Assembly (NCBI RefSeq): GCF_026625785.1 | Contig: NZ_CP113063.1 | Span: forward strand, 1,302,001 to 1,366,000 | Reading direction: 5' to 3' | From: Gordonia sp. SL306 | Lineage (GTDB): Bacteria; Actinomycetota; Actinomycetes; Mycobacteriales; Mycobacteriaceae | Length of the DNA stretch: 64,000 nucleotides | Part shown: positions 53,164 to 61,177 of the stretch, piece by piece | Layout: the number at the start of each line of letters is the position of its first letter | Numbering within the stretch: position 1 is the first letter of the stretch | Translations under genes and position numbers: made by a program | Notes under the pieces: generated by a model | Database searches by the model: none | Told to the model about the DNA's origin: nothing | Seen by the model: only the letters and a program-made list of their open reading frames with translations

Positions 53164-54189
53164 TTAGACACCGGTCGGTTCATCGCCACGAGCGCGGGCG
53201 ACCTGGGCCAGAACCGCGAGTTCGTCGTAGACACGCCATTCCCTGATAATCTTGCCGTCGCGGAATTGGAAATGCGAGACGCCGAAGATCTCCACCGGAC
53301 TGTTTGTCACCGGTCCGTATTGCGGCACACCGGAATAGGTCCCGTTGAGAACCCACACCACGGACACGCGGGTGCCGTGGAACGAGTCCTCGTTGAAGGC
53401 GACGTCATAAATCTGGACCTGCGCGTCCGGAAACGGACCGAACAGGTGGTCGAGTTCGGTCTTGTACCCGTCGCCTCGGGCATGGGTGCGGTAACGGGTG
53501 GTCTCGATGATGATGTCGCGACCGAAGTAGTCCGGAACCAGATTTCGCAGATGTTGGTTCCAGACCTCATCGACCATCGCGACCACGAAATCATCCTCGT
53601 CGCAATCAGTCTCGGGACGGCAGCCCGACACGCCCTCCACGAGAGGGTTCGACGGCGCATCGCCGAGCAGGCCGGCACGCCCTTTCTCACCGAGTAGCCC
53701 GATGCTGGGCGAGAACGCGATCTGTCTCCCAACGGCTTGGACGTCGTGCCCGGACTGCTCCACCACGGCCCACTCGTCCCGAACCACCCACTCCTCGGCG
53801 ACCATGGCATCGCGCACCAGACATACCGCGATGTTCCTCGAGACGGTGTGCTTGAAGGTCGGCGGACCGTACTGCCAGAAACCTTCCTGCTTGCCGCAGT
53901 TGATGATGCGATGCGAGCTGATCCAGGTGTCCTCGTCGCGGGCCTCCCAGATGACGTCTTCACCTGTGAACAGCCGGTGAGGGTATGCGGCGTTCTTCTG
54001 TAGACATGCCTGGATGATCGGTTCGTTTCCCACGATCGTGCCGTAGGCACCGTGCACCGGGATGTCATGCCGATAGTGATCGCGAATCTGCCCCATCCCC
54101 CGTGGCTCCCAAATCCGATCTGTCCACTGCAGGATGTAGTCCTCCGGATCGGCATAGGGGGCGTAGGCAGACTTGCTCAACTCGATCAT
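53164..54189 (-). CDS. Tandem NTF2-like (SnoaL) protein, paralogue A
   Basis: 341 residues from the ATG at 54189, with GGAG six bases upstream. Two SnoaL/NTF2-fold domains are visible. The first (about 1-145) begins LSKSAYAPYADPEDYILQWT and has SRNIAVCLVRDAMVAEEWVV. The second (about 185-335) has DEDDFVVAMVDEVWNQHLRN, then VEIFGVSHFQFRDGKIIREW. It is clearly the paralogue of the protein at 56687-57721: shared blocks include GPVTNSP and AQVARARGD. Such folds act as isomerases, dehydratases, cyclases or binding proteins. No catalytic assignment is possible. It is divergent from the kinase operon, with operator 3 between them. Confidence 0.82.
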   Translation of the reverse strand: MIELSKSAYAPYADPEDYILQWTDRIWEPRGMGQIRDHYRHDIPVHGAYGTIVGNEPIIQACLQKNAAYPHRLFTGEDVIWEARDEDTWISSHRIINCGKQEGFWQYGPPTFKHTVSRNIAVCLVRDAMVAEEWVVRDEWAVVEQSGHDVQAVGRQIAFSPSIGLLGEKGRAGLLGDAPSNPLVEGVSGCRPETDCDEDDFVVAMVDEVWNQHLRNLVPDYFGRDIIIETTRYRTHARGDGYKTELDHLFGPFPDAQVQIYDVAFNEDSFHGTRVSVVWVLNGTYSGVPQYGPVTNSPVEIFGVSHFQFRDGKIIREWRVYDELAVLAQVARARGDEPTGV

Positions 54190-54250
54190 GGCGCTCCGTT
54201 CATGCGGCTGTTGACGTGATGCAGACCACACTAACCAGATAAACCAAAAT

Positions 54251-54268
54251 TGGTCAACCGCTCGACCA
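54251..54268. promoter_or_regulatory. Candidate FadR/GntR operator 3 (divergent promoter)
   Basis: TGGTCAACCGCTCGACCA is the best match to the shared palindrome, with one departure in the centre. It lies between the divergent starts at 54189 and 54339 and could control both operons. Confidence 0.7.
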
Positions 54269-54338
54269 CTGCGCTACCGTGGCTGTCACATCGCGATATG
54301 CGGTGTCGGCAGACATCGATAGACAGGAGCGCTCGGCA

Positions 54339-55733
54339 ATGGTGAACACCGAGGTTGCGGAGCTCATATCGCTGGCAACGCAGATGATGCGGGATCGTCG
54401 CAGAGTCCTGGTGCTCGACGACGATCCGACGGGTTCACAGACCGCCTCGGGCGCGCCCGTGGTCACCGACTTTTCGCCCGAATCGATTACCTGGCTCTTG
54501 CGCAACGCAACTCCGACGGGATTTGTACTCACCAACTCTCGTTCACTCGACGCAGCGGCCACCCGCGCCATGACCCGCGACATCCTTCAGACCGCAAACC
54601 GTGCCGCCACCGATCTCGGCGTCGACCTGTCGTTCCTCAGTCGGTCGGATTCCACTCTTCGCGGCCACTTTCCACTCGATGTCACACTCATCAACGAGCT
54701 CGTTCCCACAGGAAAGTCCCGTCTGGTGGTCGTCTGTCCCGCCTATCCTGCCGCAGGCCGAATCACCCGTGACGGCTTACACCTAGTTCGGTCCGGGGAA
54801 AATTGGGTCCCCGTGGGCGAGACCTCTTTCGCGAAGGACGCCACGTTCGGATTCTCGAGTTCGACTCTGCCGGAGTGGGTGGAGGAACGCTCCGCCGGTG
54901 AGTGGAGAGCGGCGGACGTCGCCGTCATCTCGCTGTCCGACATACGCCGCGGAGCCGATCACGTCGGACGTCTGCTTCGCCGGCACGCGTCGCCGACCGG
55001 CTCGATCCCGGTGTGCGTCGATGCCGAAACAGAAGCAGACCTGGACACGATCGCGGAGGCATTGGAAAGCGCCGAGAAGTCGGGTGTCACGACGATCGTG
55101 CAATGCGGCCCCTCACTGGCGCGCGCACGAGGCGGTCTCCAACACAGCCGACGTCTGAGCCCCGCCGACCTCGCTCGTTCGATGGACTCGACGTCGGATG
55201 CGCATGGCCTGGTGGTTGTCGGCTCACATGTCGGATTGACCACGGCACAGCTTGCGAAGGCCGACAAGCTCGACGGCATCGTCACCATCGAACTTCCGTC
55301 TGCCGAATTGATCGACACTGATCGCAGGTCGTCCGTCATCGAGTCGGTGATACGTCGGTGCACAGACGCGCTGGCGAAGTCCGATGTTGTGTTGCGGACC
55401 AGCCGTGCGGTCACCACCGGTCGAGACGCCGCAGAGAGTCTGTCGATCGCGGCTCAGATCGCTGAAGCGCTGAGCACGGTGACACGCGCTGTCATCACGG
55501 CGCGTGAGCCGAAGTGGATCATCGCAAAAGGCGGTATCACGTCATCCGACGTCATCACGAAAGTCCTGCGCATGACGCGGGCAAGGGTTCTGGGCCCGAT
55601 TCTCGACGGGATCGTCCCCGTCTGGATCGACCAATCCCGCTCCGGGCCGCTATGCGTGGTTTTTCCGGGCAATGTCGGAGACCCCGACAGCCTGCGCGAC
55701 GTCATCACCACCCTGCGCGAAGTGAGTCGATGA
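54339..55733 (+). CDS. Four-carbon acid-sugar kinase (DUF1537 / OtnK family)
   Basis: 464 residues from the ATG at 54339, behind CAGGAG; the frame is open to 54279. The N-terminal domain starts RRRVLVLDDDPTGSQTASGA and has FVLTNSRSLDAAA and LSRSDSTLRGHFPLD. The C-terminal nucleotide-binding part has WIIAKGGITSSDVITKVL and SRSGPLCVVFPGNVGD. The family phosphorylates 3- or 2-oxo-tetronates (LtnD/OtnK and DenD/DtnK routes). The usual decarboxylating partner OtnC and isomerase OtnI are missing here, and a class II aldolase is next to it instead. That departure suggests a different substrate. It begins the plus-strand operon. Confidence 0.88.
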   Translation: MVNTEVAELISLATQMMRDRRRVLVLDDDPTGSQTASGAPVVTDFSPESITWLLRNATPTGFVLTNSRSLDAAATRAMTRDILQTANRAATDLGVDLSFLSRSDSTLRGHFPLDVTLINELVPTGKSRLVVVCPAYPAAGRITRDGLHLVRSGENWVPVGETSFAKDATFGFSSSTLPEWVEERSAGEWRAADVAVISLSDIRRGADHVGRLLRRHASPTGSIPVCVDAETEADLDTIAEALESAEKSGVTTIVQCGPSLARARGGLQHSRRLSPADLARSMDSTSDAHGLVVVGSHVGLTTAQLAKADKLDGIVTIELPSAELIDTDRRSSVIESVIRRCTDALAKSDVVLRTSRAVTTGRDAAESLSIAAQIAEALSTVTRAVITAREPKWIIAKGGITSSDVITKVLRMTRARVLGPILDGIVPVWIDQSRSGPLCVVFPGNVGDPDSLRDVITTLREVSR

Positions 55734-55770
55734 GAGTATCCCTTCGACACACCGAGAGGAAGGAAGCCTC

Positions 55771-56628
55771 GTGCCCCGCTTCTCACTGACCGCCGCCATC
55801 GCGGAAGGCGTAACGCACGGAAGCATTGTCGGCGCATTCACCTGCTACAACCTCGAACAACTCGCGGGAGTGGTTCGAGCCGCTGAGAGCACCACCCAGT
55901 CAGTCTGCCTTCTCCTGGCCGAAGGAGCGTTCCGTTCGGCCCTCGGGCCGGCGCTGTGTCGCGCTATGGTCTCCGCCGCCGAGCAGGCGACCGTGCCTAT
56001 CGCGATTCAGCTCGACCACACACGCGACCTCGAATTGATGCGGCGGGCCCTGGATCAGGGCGTCACCGCGGTGATGGCGGACGGTTCGACGCTTCCCTAT
56101 CCGGACAACGTCCGGTTGGTCACGGACGCGCGAGCCATCGCCATCCGCTATGGCGCGTCCGTCGAAGCCGAACTCACGCACATTCCTGGCGACGAAGACC
56201 GAGCTGTCGCCGTCGCGACGACCACCGGCACCGATGTGAGCCGTGCCGTCGAATTCGTCGATCAGACCGGAGCAGACCTCCTCGCGGTCGCGATCGGAAA
56301 CGTCCACGGTGCCTATGCCACCCCTCCTCTGCTCGACCTCACACGACTATCCCGATTGCGCGCGGCGCTGCACCTGCCCCTCACGTTGCACGGGACCTCC
56401 GGTGTACCGGACGATCAAGTCCGCAGCGCCATCGTCAATGGTATCCAGAAGATCAACGTCAACACCGAACTCCGCCGGTCCTACCTCGACGCCGCCCATG
56501 AAACGACTCGGGACGAACTCAGCTCTGCCAACCTCCTGGCAATCGGCGCTCGCCTCTCCGCGGCCGTGGAGGCGACCACCGCGGTCCATCTCGACCGTTG
56601 CCGCCACCGGCAAGCCCAACACGATTGA
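55771..56628 (+). CDS. Class II ketose-bisphosphate aldolase
   Basis: 285 residues from the GTG at 55771, behind GAGGAAGGAAG. The zinc and catalytic landmarks of the FbaA/GatY/KbaY family are present: AIQLDHTRDLELMRRAL with Asp-His, VEAELTHIPGDEDRA, AVAIGNVHGAYATPPLLDL with the second His, and LTLHGTSGVPDDQVRSAI with the third, then KINVNTELRRSYLDA for the phosphate end. It splits a phosphorylated sugar into DHAP and an aldehyde. It sits 37 bases after the kinase gene, so it should cleave the kinase's product directly or after an isomerase step. Confidence 0.9.
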   Translation: MPRFSLTAAIAEGVTHGSIVGAFTCYNLEQLAGVVRAAESTTQSVCLLLAEGAFRSALGPALCRAMVSAAEQATVPIAIQLDHTRDLELMRRALDQGVTAVMADGSTLPYPDNVRLVTDARAIAIRYGASVEAELTHIPGDEDRAVAVATTTGTDVSRAVEFVDQTGADLLAVAIGNVHGAYATPPLLDLTRLSRLRAALHLPLTLHGTSGVPDDQVRSAIVNGIQKINVNTELRRSYLDAAHETTRDELSSANLLAIGARLSAAVEATTAVHLDRCRHRQAQHD

Positions 56629-56686
56629 TCCTCAACGTGTTTCACCCAGATGTTCAACCCACCGATAGAGAAAGGATCACGTATTC

Positions 56687-57721
56687 ATGTTGCTCTCCAA
56701 GGACGTGTATGCCCCATTCGACACCCCGGAGGAGTACATCTGTGGGTGGACCGACCTGATCTGGGATGACTTCGGGTTCGGTCGACTGCCCGAGCACTAT
56801 GCGAAAGACGTTGTCGTGCATGGCGCCTACGGAATCATCCGGGGCGCCGAAGACGTGATCGCCAACTCGATGGTGAAGAAGAGTACCTTCCCCACTCGGG
56901 TCGGCACCGCCGAAGACGTGATCTGCGAACCCCGCAGCGATCGTTCGTTCATCAGCCACCATCGTGTATTCCACTCCGGCCCTCAGGCCGGACTCGGCCT
57001 ACACGGTCCTGCGACGCTGAACAATTCGGAATCGCGTAACATGGCGATCTGTCTGGTGCGTGACGGCCTCGTTGTCGAGGAATGGGTGGTCCGGGACGAA
57101 TACCGCGTCTGCACCACACTTGGCCTCGATCCCGAAGCGGTTGCACGTCAGTTGGCGTTCTCCACCGATCCCGAAGGGCTGTTCGGCACCACGGCGCCTG
57201 CGGACGTTGTGACCGCGGGAGAATCGGGCACACGGCCGGACACGCATTCCGACGAGGCCGAGTTCATCCGCGAATTCATTGAGGAAGTGTGGAACAACCG
57301 TCGCCTCGAGCGCGTCCCCGAGTTCACGCTGCGCGATCTGTTCCTGGAAACCACCCGAGCGCGGGTCCGCACCCGGCCGCTGAACTATCAGGTCGACCTC
57401 ATTCAGATGCTCGCGCCGTTCCCGCATGCCGAGATCGAGGTGCGCGACATCGCGGTCAGCACGGCCCCGGAGCAGGGGACCCGGGTCGGAGTCCTGTGGC
57501 GCCTCACCGGCGCATACTCGGGCGTGCCCCTCTATGGCCCGGTCACCAACTCTCCGATCGAGATACTCGGATCGTCGCAGTTTCTGCTTCGCGGTGGCCG
57601 CATCATCCGCGAATGGCGAGTGTTCGATGAGGTCGCTGTGATGGCGCAGGTCGCCAGGGCCCGCGGCGACGTCCCCCGCCTCGGCGATCAGACGCCTACG
57701 TCGAGCCCCAAGCATCAGTAG
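56687..57721 (+). CDS. Tandem NTF2-like (SnoaL) protein, paralogue B
   Basis: 344 residues, with AAAGGATC upstream. Two SnoaL/NTF2 domains are visible, as in paralogue A (53164-54189). The first starts LSKDVYAPFDTPEEYICGWT and has GLHGPATLNNSESRNMAIC, then VRDGLVVEEWVVRDEY. The second has ETTRARVRTRPLNYQVDL and ends GPVTNSPIEILGSSQF, LLRGGRIIREWRVFDEVAVM. The two proteins may form a heterodimer or handle two related substrates. Its place between the aldolase and the aspartase-like gene ties it to the pathway. Catalytic role unknown. Confidence 0.82.
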   Translation: MLLSKDVYAPFDTPEEYICGWTDLIWDDFGFGRLPEHYAKDVVVHGAYGIIRGAEDVIANSMVKKSTFPTRVGTAEDVICEPRSDRSFISHHRVFHSGPQAGLGLHGPATLNNSESRNMAICLVRDGLVVEEWVVRDEYRVCTTLGLDPEAVARQLAFSTDPEGLFGTTAPADVVTAGESGTRPDTHSDEAEFIREFIEEVWNNRRLERVPEFTLRDLFLETTRARVRTRPLNYQVDLIQMLAPFPHAEIEVRDIAVSTAPEQGTRVGVLWRLTGAYSGVPLYGPVTNSPIEILGSSQFLLRGGRIIREWRVFDEVAVMAQVARARGDVPRLGDQTPTSSPKHQ

Positions 57722-57796
57722 TCGGCGGGCGGTGCCGGGCGGCAGGCTTCCGCGCACGGCACTGCCCCACCCCTCGACCTCCCCGAAAGGCTCTCG

Positions 57797-59080
57797 ATGA
57801 CCACGACGACTCGTGTTCCAGACGACGACCTCCCTCTATATGGCACACAGACCTCGTTGTCGTTAGACAACTTCGCCGGACCAGGCCGTACCTTGGGCAC
57901 TGTTCCAGCCTTTGTTCGCAACTACGCGTACGTGAAGCTTGCTGCAGCTCAGGCCAATTGCGATGTTGGCAGGCTCGAGAGCACCCATCGCGATGCGATC
58001 GTCGCTGCCTGCCGAGAGGTGGCTGCCGGAGCGCATTCGGCCCAATTCCCTTCCGCTCTGGTACTCGGCGGCGGTGGGACGACGACGAACATGAACATGA
58101 ACGAGGTGATTGCATCTCGAGCCTCCCAGATAGCCGGGATGTCGATCCATCCGAACGATCATGTGAATGCGTCTCAGTCGACCAACGACACTTATCCGAC
58201 GGCCATGGCACTCACCGTATTCGAGCTCGCCGAGGAACCGTTGACCGCGCTCGACCGGCTGATCGCCGTCCTCGATGACAAAGCCGCGGAGTTCGAGAAC
58301 ACCCCCCACCTGGGTCGCACCTGCCTTCGCGATGCCGTCAGCCTGACGGCCGGACAGTCACATCGAGCCCAATCCGCCGCGATCCACCGAGTCGCCGACG
58401 GCGTGCGGCGCGCCGTACAGTCGATGACCACGATTCCGTTGGGCGCGACCGCAATCGGCACTGGGCTCGGTACGCCGGATGGTTACCGCGAGGCCGCGGT
58501 CGGTCATCTGACTCGGGCCGCCGGCATCGAACTCCATTCGGCCCCAGATCCGTTCGACGCCTTGGCCCATCTCGACCCCTATGCCGAGATCAGCTCAGCT
58601 GGTGCACGCGCTGCGATCACCCTGGCCAAGATCGCCGCTGACGTTCGACTGCTGTCCTCAGGTCCGACAGGCGGTGTCGGCGATCTGACGATCCCAGCCG
58701 TTCAAGCCGGCTCATCGATCATGCCGGCCAAGGTCAATCCGGCGATCCCTGAGTACGTGATGCAGCTCAGCTATCGAGTGAGGGGTACCGCGTATACCGT
58801 CGAATGTGCGGTCAGTGCAGGCGAACTCGAACTCAACGTGATGGAGCCGGTGATTCTCGACTCTATCGTCACCATCTTCGCCGACCTTGCCGCCGCCGCA
58901 TCGTCGTTCGCTGATCGTTGCGTCTCAGGAATCTCGTGGAACGGCCCCCGACGTGAAGGAAATCTGGCCGCCGCAATGGACGACTGGGTGACCCTCGCGT
59001 CATCCTCTGGCTACGAAACCGCCACCACCCAATATCGCACGAGCACTTGGGCAGAATCATCGCACGAGCCGACGAAGTAG
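57797..59080 (+). CDS. Aspartase/fumarase-superfamily lyase (aspartate ammonia-lyase-like)
   Basis: 427 residues, shorter than AspA (about 470), because the ends are trimmed. Superfamily blocks: YGTQTSLSLDNF at the N-terminus, MNMNEVIASRASQIAG, HPNDHVNASQSTNDTYPTAM and the signature GSSIMPAKVNPAIPEYVMQL at 305-324 with its mobile-loop serine. HPNDHVNxSQSTND is typical of aspartases rather than argininosuccinate or adenylosuccinate lyases. It should release ammonia (or water) from an aspartate-like four-carbon acid. An asparaginase-like gene starts 8 bases after its stop. The natural substrate may be an aspartate derivative. Confidence 0.88.
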   Translation: MTTTTRVPDDDLPLYGTQTSLSLDNFAGPGRTLGTVPAFVRNYAYVKLAAAQANCDVGRLESTHRDAIVAACREVAAGAHSAQFPSALVLGGGGTTTNMNMNEVIASRASQIAGMSIHPNDHVNASQSTNDTYPTAMALTVFELAEEPLTALDRLIAVLDDKAAEFENTPHLGRTCLRDAVSLTAGQSHRAQSAAIHRVADGVRRAVQSMTTIPLGATAIGTGLGTPDGYREAAVGHLTRAAGIELHSAPDPFDALAHLDPYAEISSAGARAAITLAKIAADVRLLSSGPTGGVGDLTIPAVQAGSSIMPAKVNPAIPEYVMQLSYRVRGTAYTVECAVSAGELELNVMEPVILDSIVTIFADLAAAASSFADRCVSGISWNGPRREGNLAAAMDDWVTLASSSGYETATTQYRTSTWAESSHEPTK

Positions 59081-59087
59081 GGGTCTG

Positions 59088-60083
59088 ATGACCGAGCGCC
59101 GCCGCATCGTCCTGTGCACTCTCGGCGGGACGATCGCCGCGGTGGGATGCCCGGGGGTGAATGGGGTAGCGCCAACCAGCGATACGCCACTCCTGGGCGA
59201 GAAGCTCGACGTCTCGGGCCTGGACCTGGAGCTCAACGAGCAGCGGATCAGCACTCTCCCCTCCGCTGCAATAGATTTCATGCTCATACATCAGGTACTC
59301 GCCCACGCGGAGAGCGCTGCCGACGAAGGCGCGTCAGGCGTGGTGGTAACGTCCGGCACCGATATGCTCGAAGAAGTCGCCTTCGCGCTGAGCCTTCTGT
59401 GGACGAAGCATATTCCGATCGTGGTCACCGGTGCGATGCGCCACCCGGGGTCGGTGAGTCCTGACGGGGACGCCAACCTGGTCGCGGCCCTACGAGTGGC
59501 CTCAGATTCACGGAGTCGAGGCCTCGGATGTGTCGTCGTGATGAACGACCGAATATATGCACCGTGGCTACTGCAGAAACGCCACAGCACCAACGTCGAC
59601 GCCTTTGGTTCGGCACTGTCCGGACCGCTCGGCGAGGTGGACGAGGGTAACGTCCACCTCTTCTCACGACCCATCACCGGTTACTCGCTTCGCCTACCTG
59701 ACGACGCCGAGTTCCCACCTGTCGCACTCATCCGACCCGGACTCGGCGACGACGGACGCCTCCTCGAGTGCCTGACCGATCTCGGCTACCAGGGACTCAT
59801 CGTGGAGACTGCCGGTGGTGGATCCGTGCCGCCATGTTGGATGAGGGTTCTCGGACGAATCGCCAGGCAGATTCCTGCGGTCTACGCATCCCGAACGGGA
59901 TCAGGGCCCGCACTCCGGTCCACTTACGCCGGTCCCGGTGCCGAAATCGACTTGCAGGATCAAGGGCTGATGGCTGCAGGCCTACTCGACGGCCCGAAGG
60001 CACGTGTGCTGTTGACCCTGCTCCTCGCCAGAGGAACCTCGCGGCCCGGCATTCGCGACGCCATGTCCGCATACGGGGCATAG
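59088..60083 (+). CDS. L-asparaginase-family amidohydrolase
   Basis: 331 residues. Residues VLCTLGGTIAAVG contain the first nucleophile threonine (Thr15 in GGTIA). GVVVTSGTDMLEEVAFAL gives the second threonine and its aspartate, VVTGAMRHPGSVSPDGDANL the conserved serine/Asp block, and AGGGSVPP the C-terminal domain. This is the bacterial type I/II asparaginase fold, without a signal peptide, so it is cytosolic. In the usual pathway asparagine is deamidated here, then aspartate is split by the lyase encoded upstream. The pair thus supplies fumarate and two ammonia. A modified asparagine or succinamate-like substrate is possible. Confidence 0.88.
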   Translation: MTERRRIVLCTLGGTIAAVGCPGVNGVAPTSDTPLLGEKLDVSGLDLELNEQRISTLPSAAIDFMLIHQVLAHAESAADEGASGVVVTSGTDMLEEVAFALSLLWTKHIPIVVTGAMRHPGSVSPDGDANLVAALRVASDSRSRGLGCVVVMNDRIYAPWLLQKRHSTNVDAFGSALSGPLGEVDEGNVHLFSRPITGYSLRLPDDAEFPPVALIRPGLGDDGRLLECLTDLGYQGLIVETAGGGSVPPCWMRVLGRIARQIPAVYASRTGSGPALRSTYAGPGAEIDLQDQGLMAAGLLDGPKARVLLTLLLARGTSRPGIRDAMSAYGA

Positions 60084-60113
60084 TCATCGTCCCAGAGAGC
60101 CCGGACTGGCGAT

Positions 60114-61091
60114 TCAGTTCAACCGACTCGCGACCTCGGTCGCCCAATACGTGAGGATGATCGAGGCGCCGGCACGCTTGATGGAGGTCAGCGATTCGAG
60201 GATGGCCGCGTCGCGGTCGATCCAGCCACGTTCTGCGGCCGCGGTGATCATCGCGTACTCGCCGCTGATCTGATACGCCGCCACCGGGACGTCGGCGACC
60301 TCGGCGGCGTCCCGGACGATGTCGAGGTAGCTCATCGCGGGTTTGACCATCACGAGATCGGCGCCCTCCTCGAGGTCGAGGCGGATCTCCCGCAGTGCCT
60401 CGATCCGATTCGAGGCGTCCTGCTGATAGGTGCGGCGATCCCCTTCCAGCGACGACCCGACGGCCTCGCGGAACGGGCCGTAGAAGGCCGACGCGTACTT
60501 GGCGGCGTAGGCCAGGATGGCGGTGTCCGTGAGCCCCTCGGCGTCGAGACCGGCGCGGATCGCGGCGACCTGACCGTCCATCATGCCGCTGGGGCCGAGC
60601 AGGTGGGCACCCGCGCGCGCCTGCGCCAGCGACATGGACACGTACCGGTCCAGGGTGGCATCGTTGTCGACCCGCCCCCGGTCGTCGATGACCCCGCAAT
60701 GCCCGTGATCGGTGAACTCGTCGAGGCACGTGTCGGCCATCAGCACGGTCGAGTCGCCGAGGTCGGCCGACAATGTCCGCAGGGCGCGATTGAGCACGCC
60801 TTCCGGATCGTCGGCGCCCGATCCGACGGCGTCCTTGTCGTCGGGGGCCGGGACACCGAACAACATCAGCCCCCCGACACCGGCGCGGACCGCCTCGTCG
60901 GCGGCCTTGCGCAGTGAGTCGGGCGTGTGCTGGACGACGCCCGGCATCGACGAGATCTCGCGCGGCTCGTCGATGCCGTCGGCGACGAACATCGGCAGGA
61001 CCAGATCCTGCGGTGCGACGACGGTCTCGGCCACCAGGCGCCGCAGCGCCGGAGTGGACCGCAGTCGGCGGGGACGGATCACCGGTGCCAT
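60114..61091 (-). CDS. hemB: Delta-aminolevulinic acid dehydratase (porphobilinogen synthase)
   Basis: 325 residues, the Rv0512 equivalent. It joins two 5-aminolevulinates to porphobilinogen. The Schiff-base lysine is Lys250 in [15 protein letters not shown], and the second active-site lysine lies in [16 protein letters not shown]. The metal-binding region reads [16 protein letters not shown], with two cysteines. [10 protein letters not shown] and the ISSMPGV blocks are at the N-terminus. It lies downstream of cobA/hemD, with a repeat in between. The island's asparaginase gene ends 30 bases past its stop in the opposite direction. Confidence 0.96.
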   Translation of the reverse strand: MAPVIRPRRLRSTPALRRLVAETVVAPQDLVLPMFVADGIDEPREISSMPGVVQHTPDSLRKAADEAVRAGVGGLMLFGVPAPDDKDAVGSGADDPEGVLNRALRTLSADLGDSTVLMADTCLDEFTDHGHCGVIDDRGRVDNDATLDRYVSMSLAQARAGAHLLGPSGMMDGQVAAIRAGLDAEGLTDTAILAYAAKYASAFYGPFREAVGSSLEGDRRTYQQDASNRIEALREIRLDLEEGADLVMVKPAMSYLDIVRDAAEVADVPVAAYQISGEYAMITAAAERGWIDRDAAILESLTSIKRAGASIILTYWATEVASRLN

Positions 61092-61117
61092 GGACGCATT
61101 CTCCTTTGCTTGCGAGC

Positions 61118-61174
61118 CCTTCGAGACGCTTCGCTCCTCAGGGAACGGGGGACGCTTCGCTCCTCAGGGAACGG
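61118..61174. repeat. REP-like tandem repeat (CTCAGGGAAC family), second locus
   Basis: GACGCTTCGCTCCTCAGGGA plus ACGG (24 bases) is repeated at 61125-61148 and 61151-61174. It is preceded by GCCCTTCGA. Its core matches the repeat at 17842-17939. It lies between the end of cobA/hemD and the start of hemB. Confidence 0.7.
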
Positions 61175-61177
61175 TAG

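Noticed and set aside
54290..54315. CGCGATATGCGGTGTCGGC resembles the arm of the palindromic repeat at 29132
   Set aside because: The likeness is limited to about 16 bases, the second arm and centre are missing, and it lies in the leader of the kinase gene.
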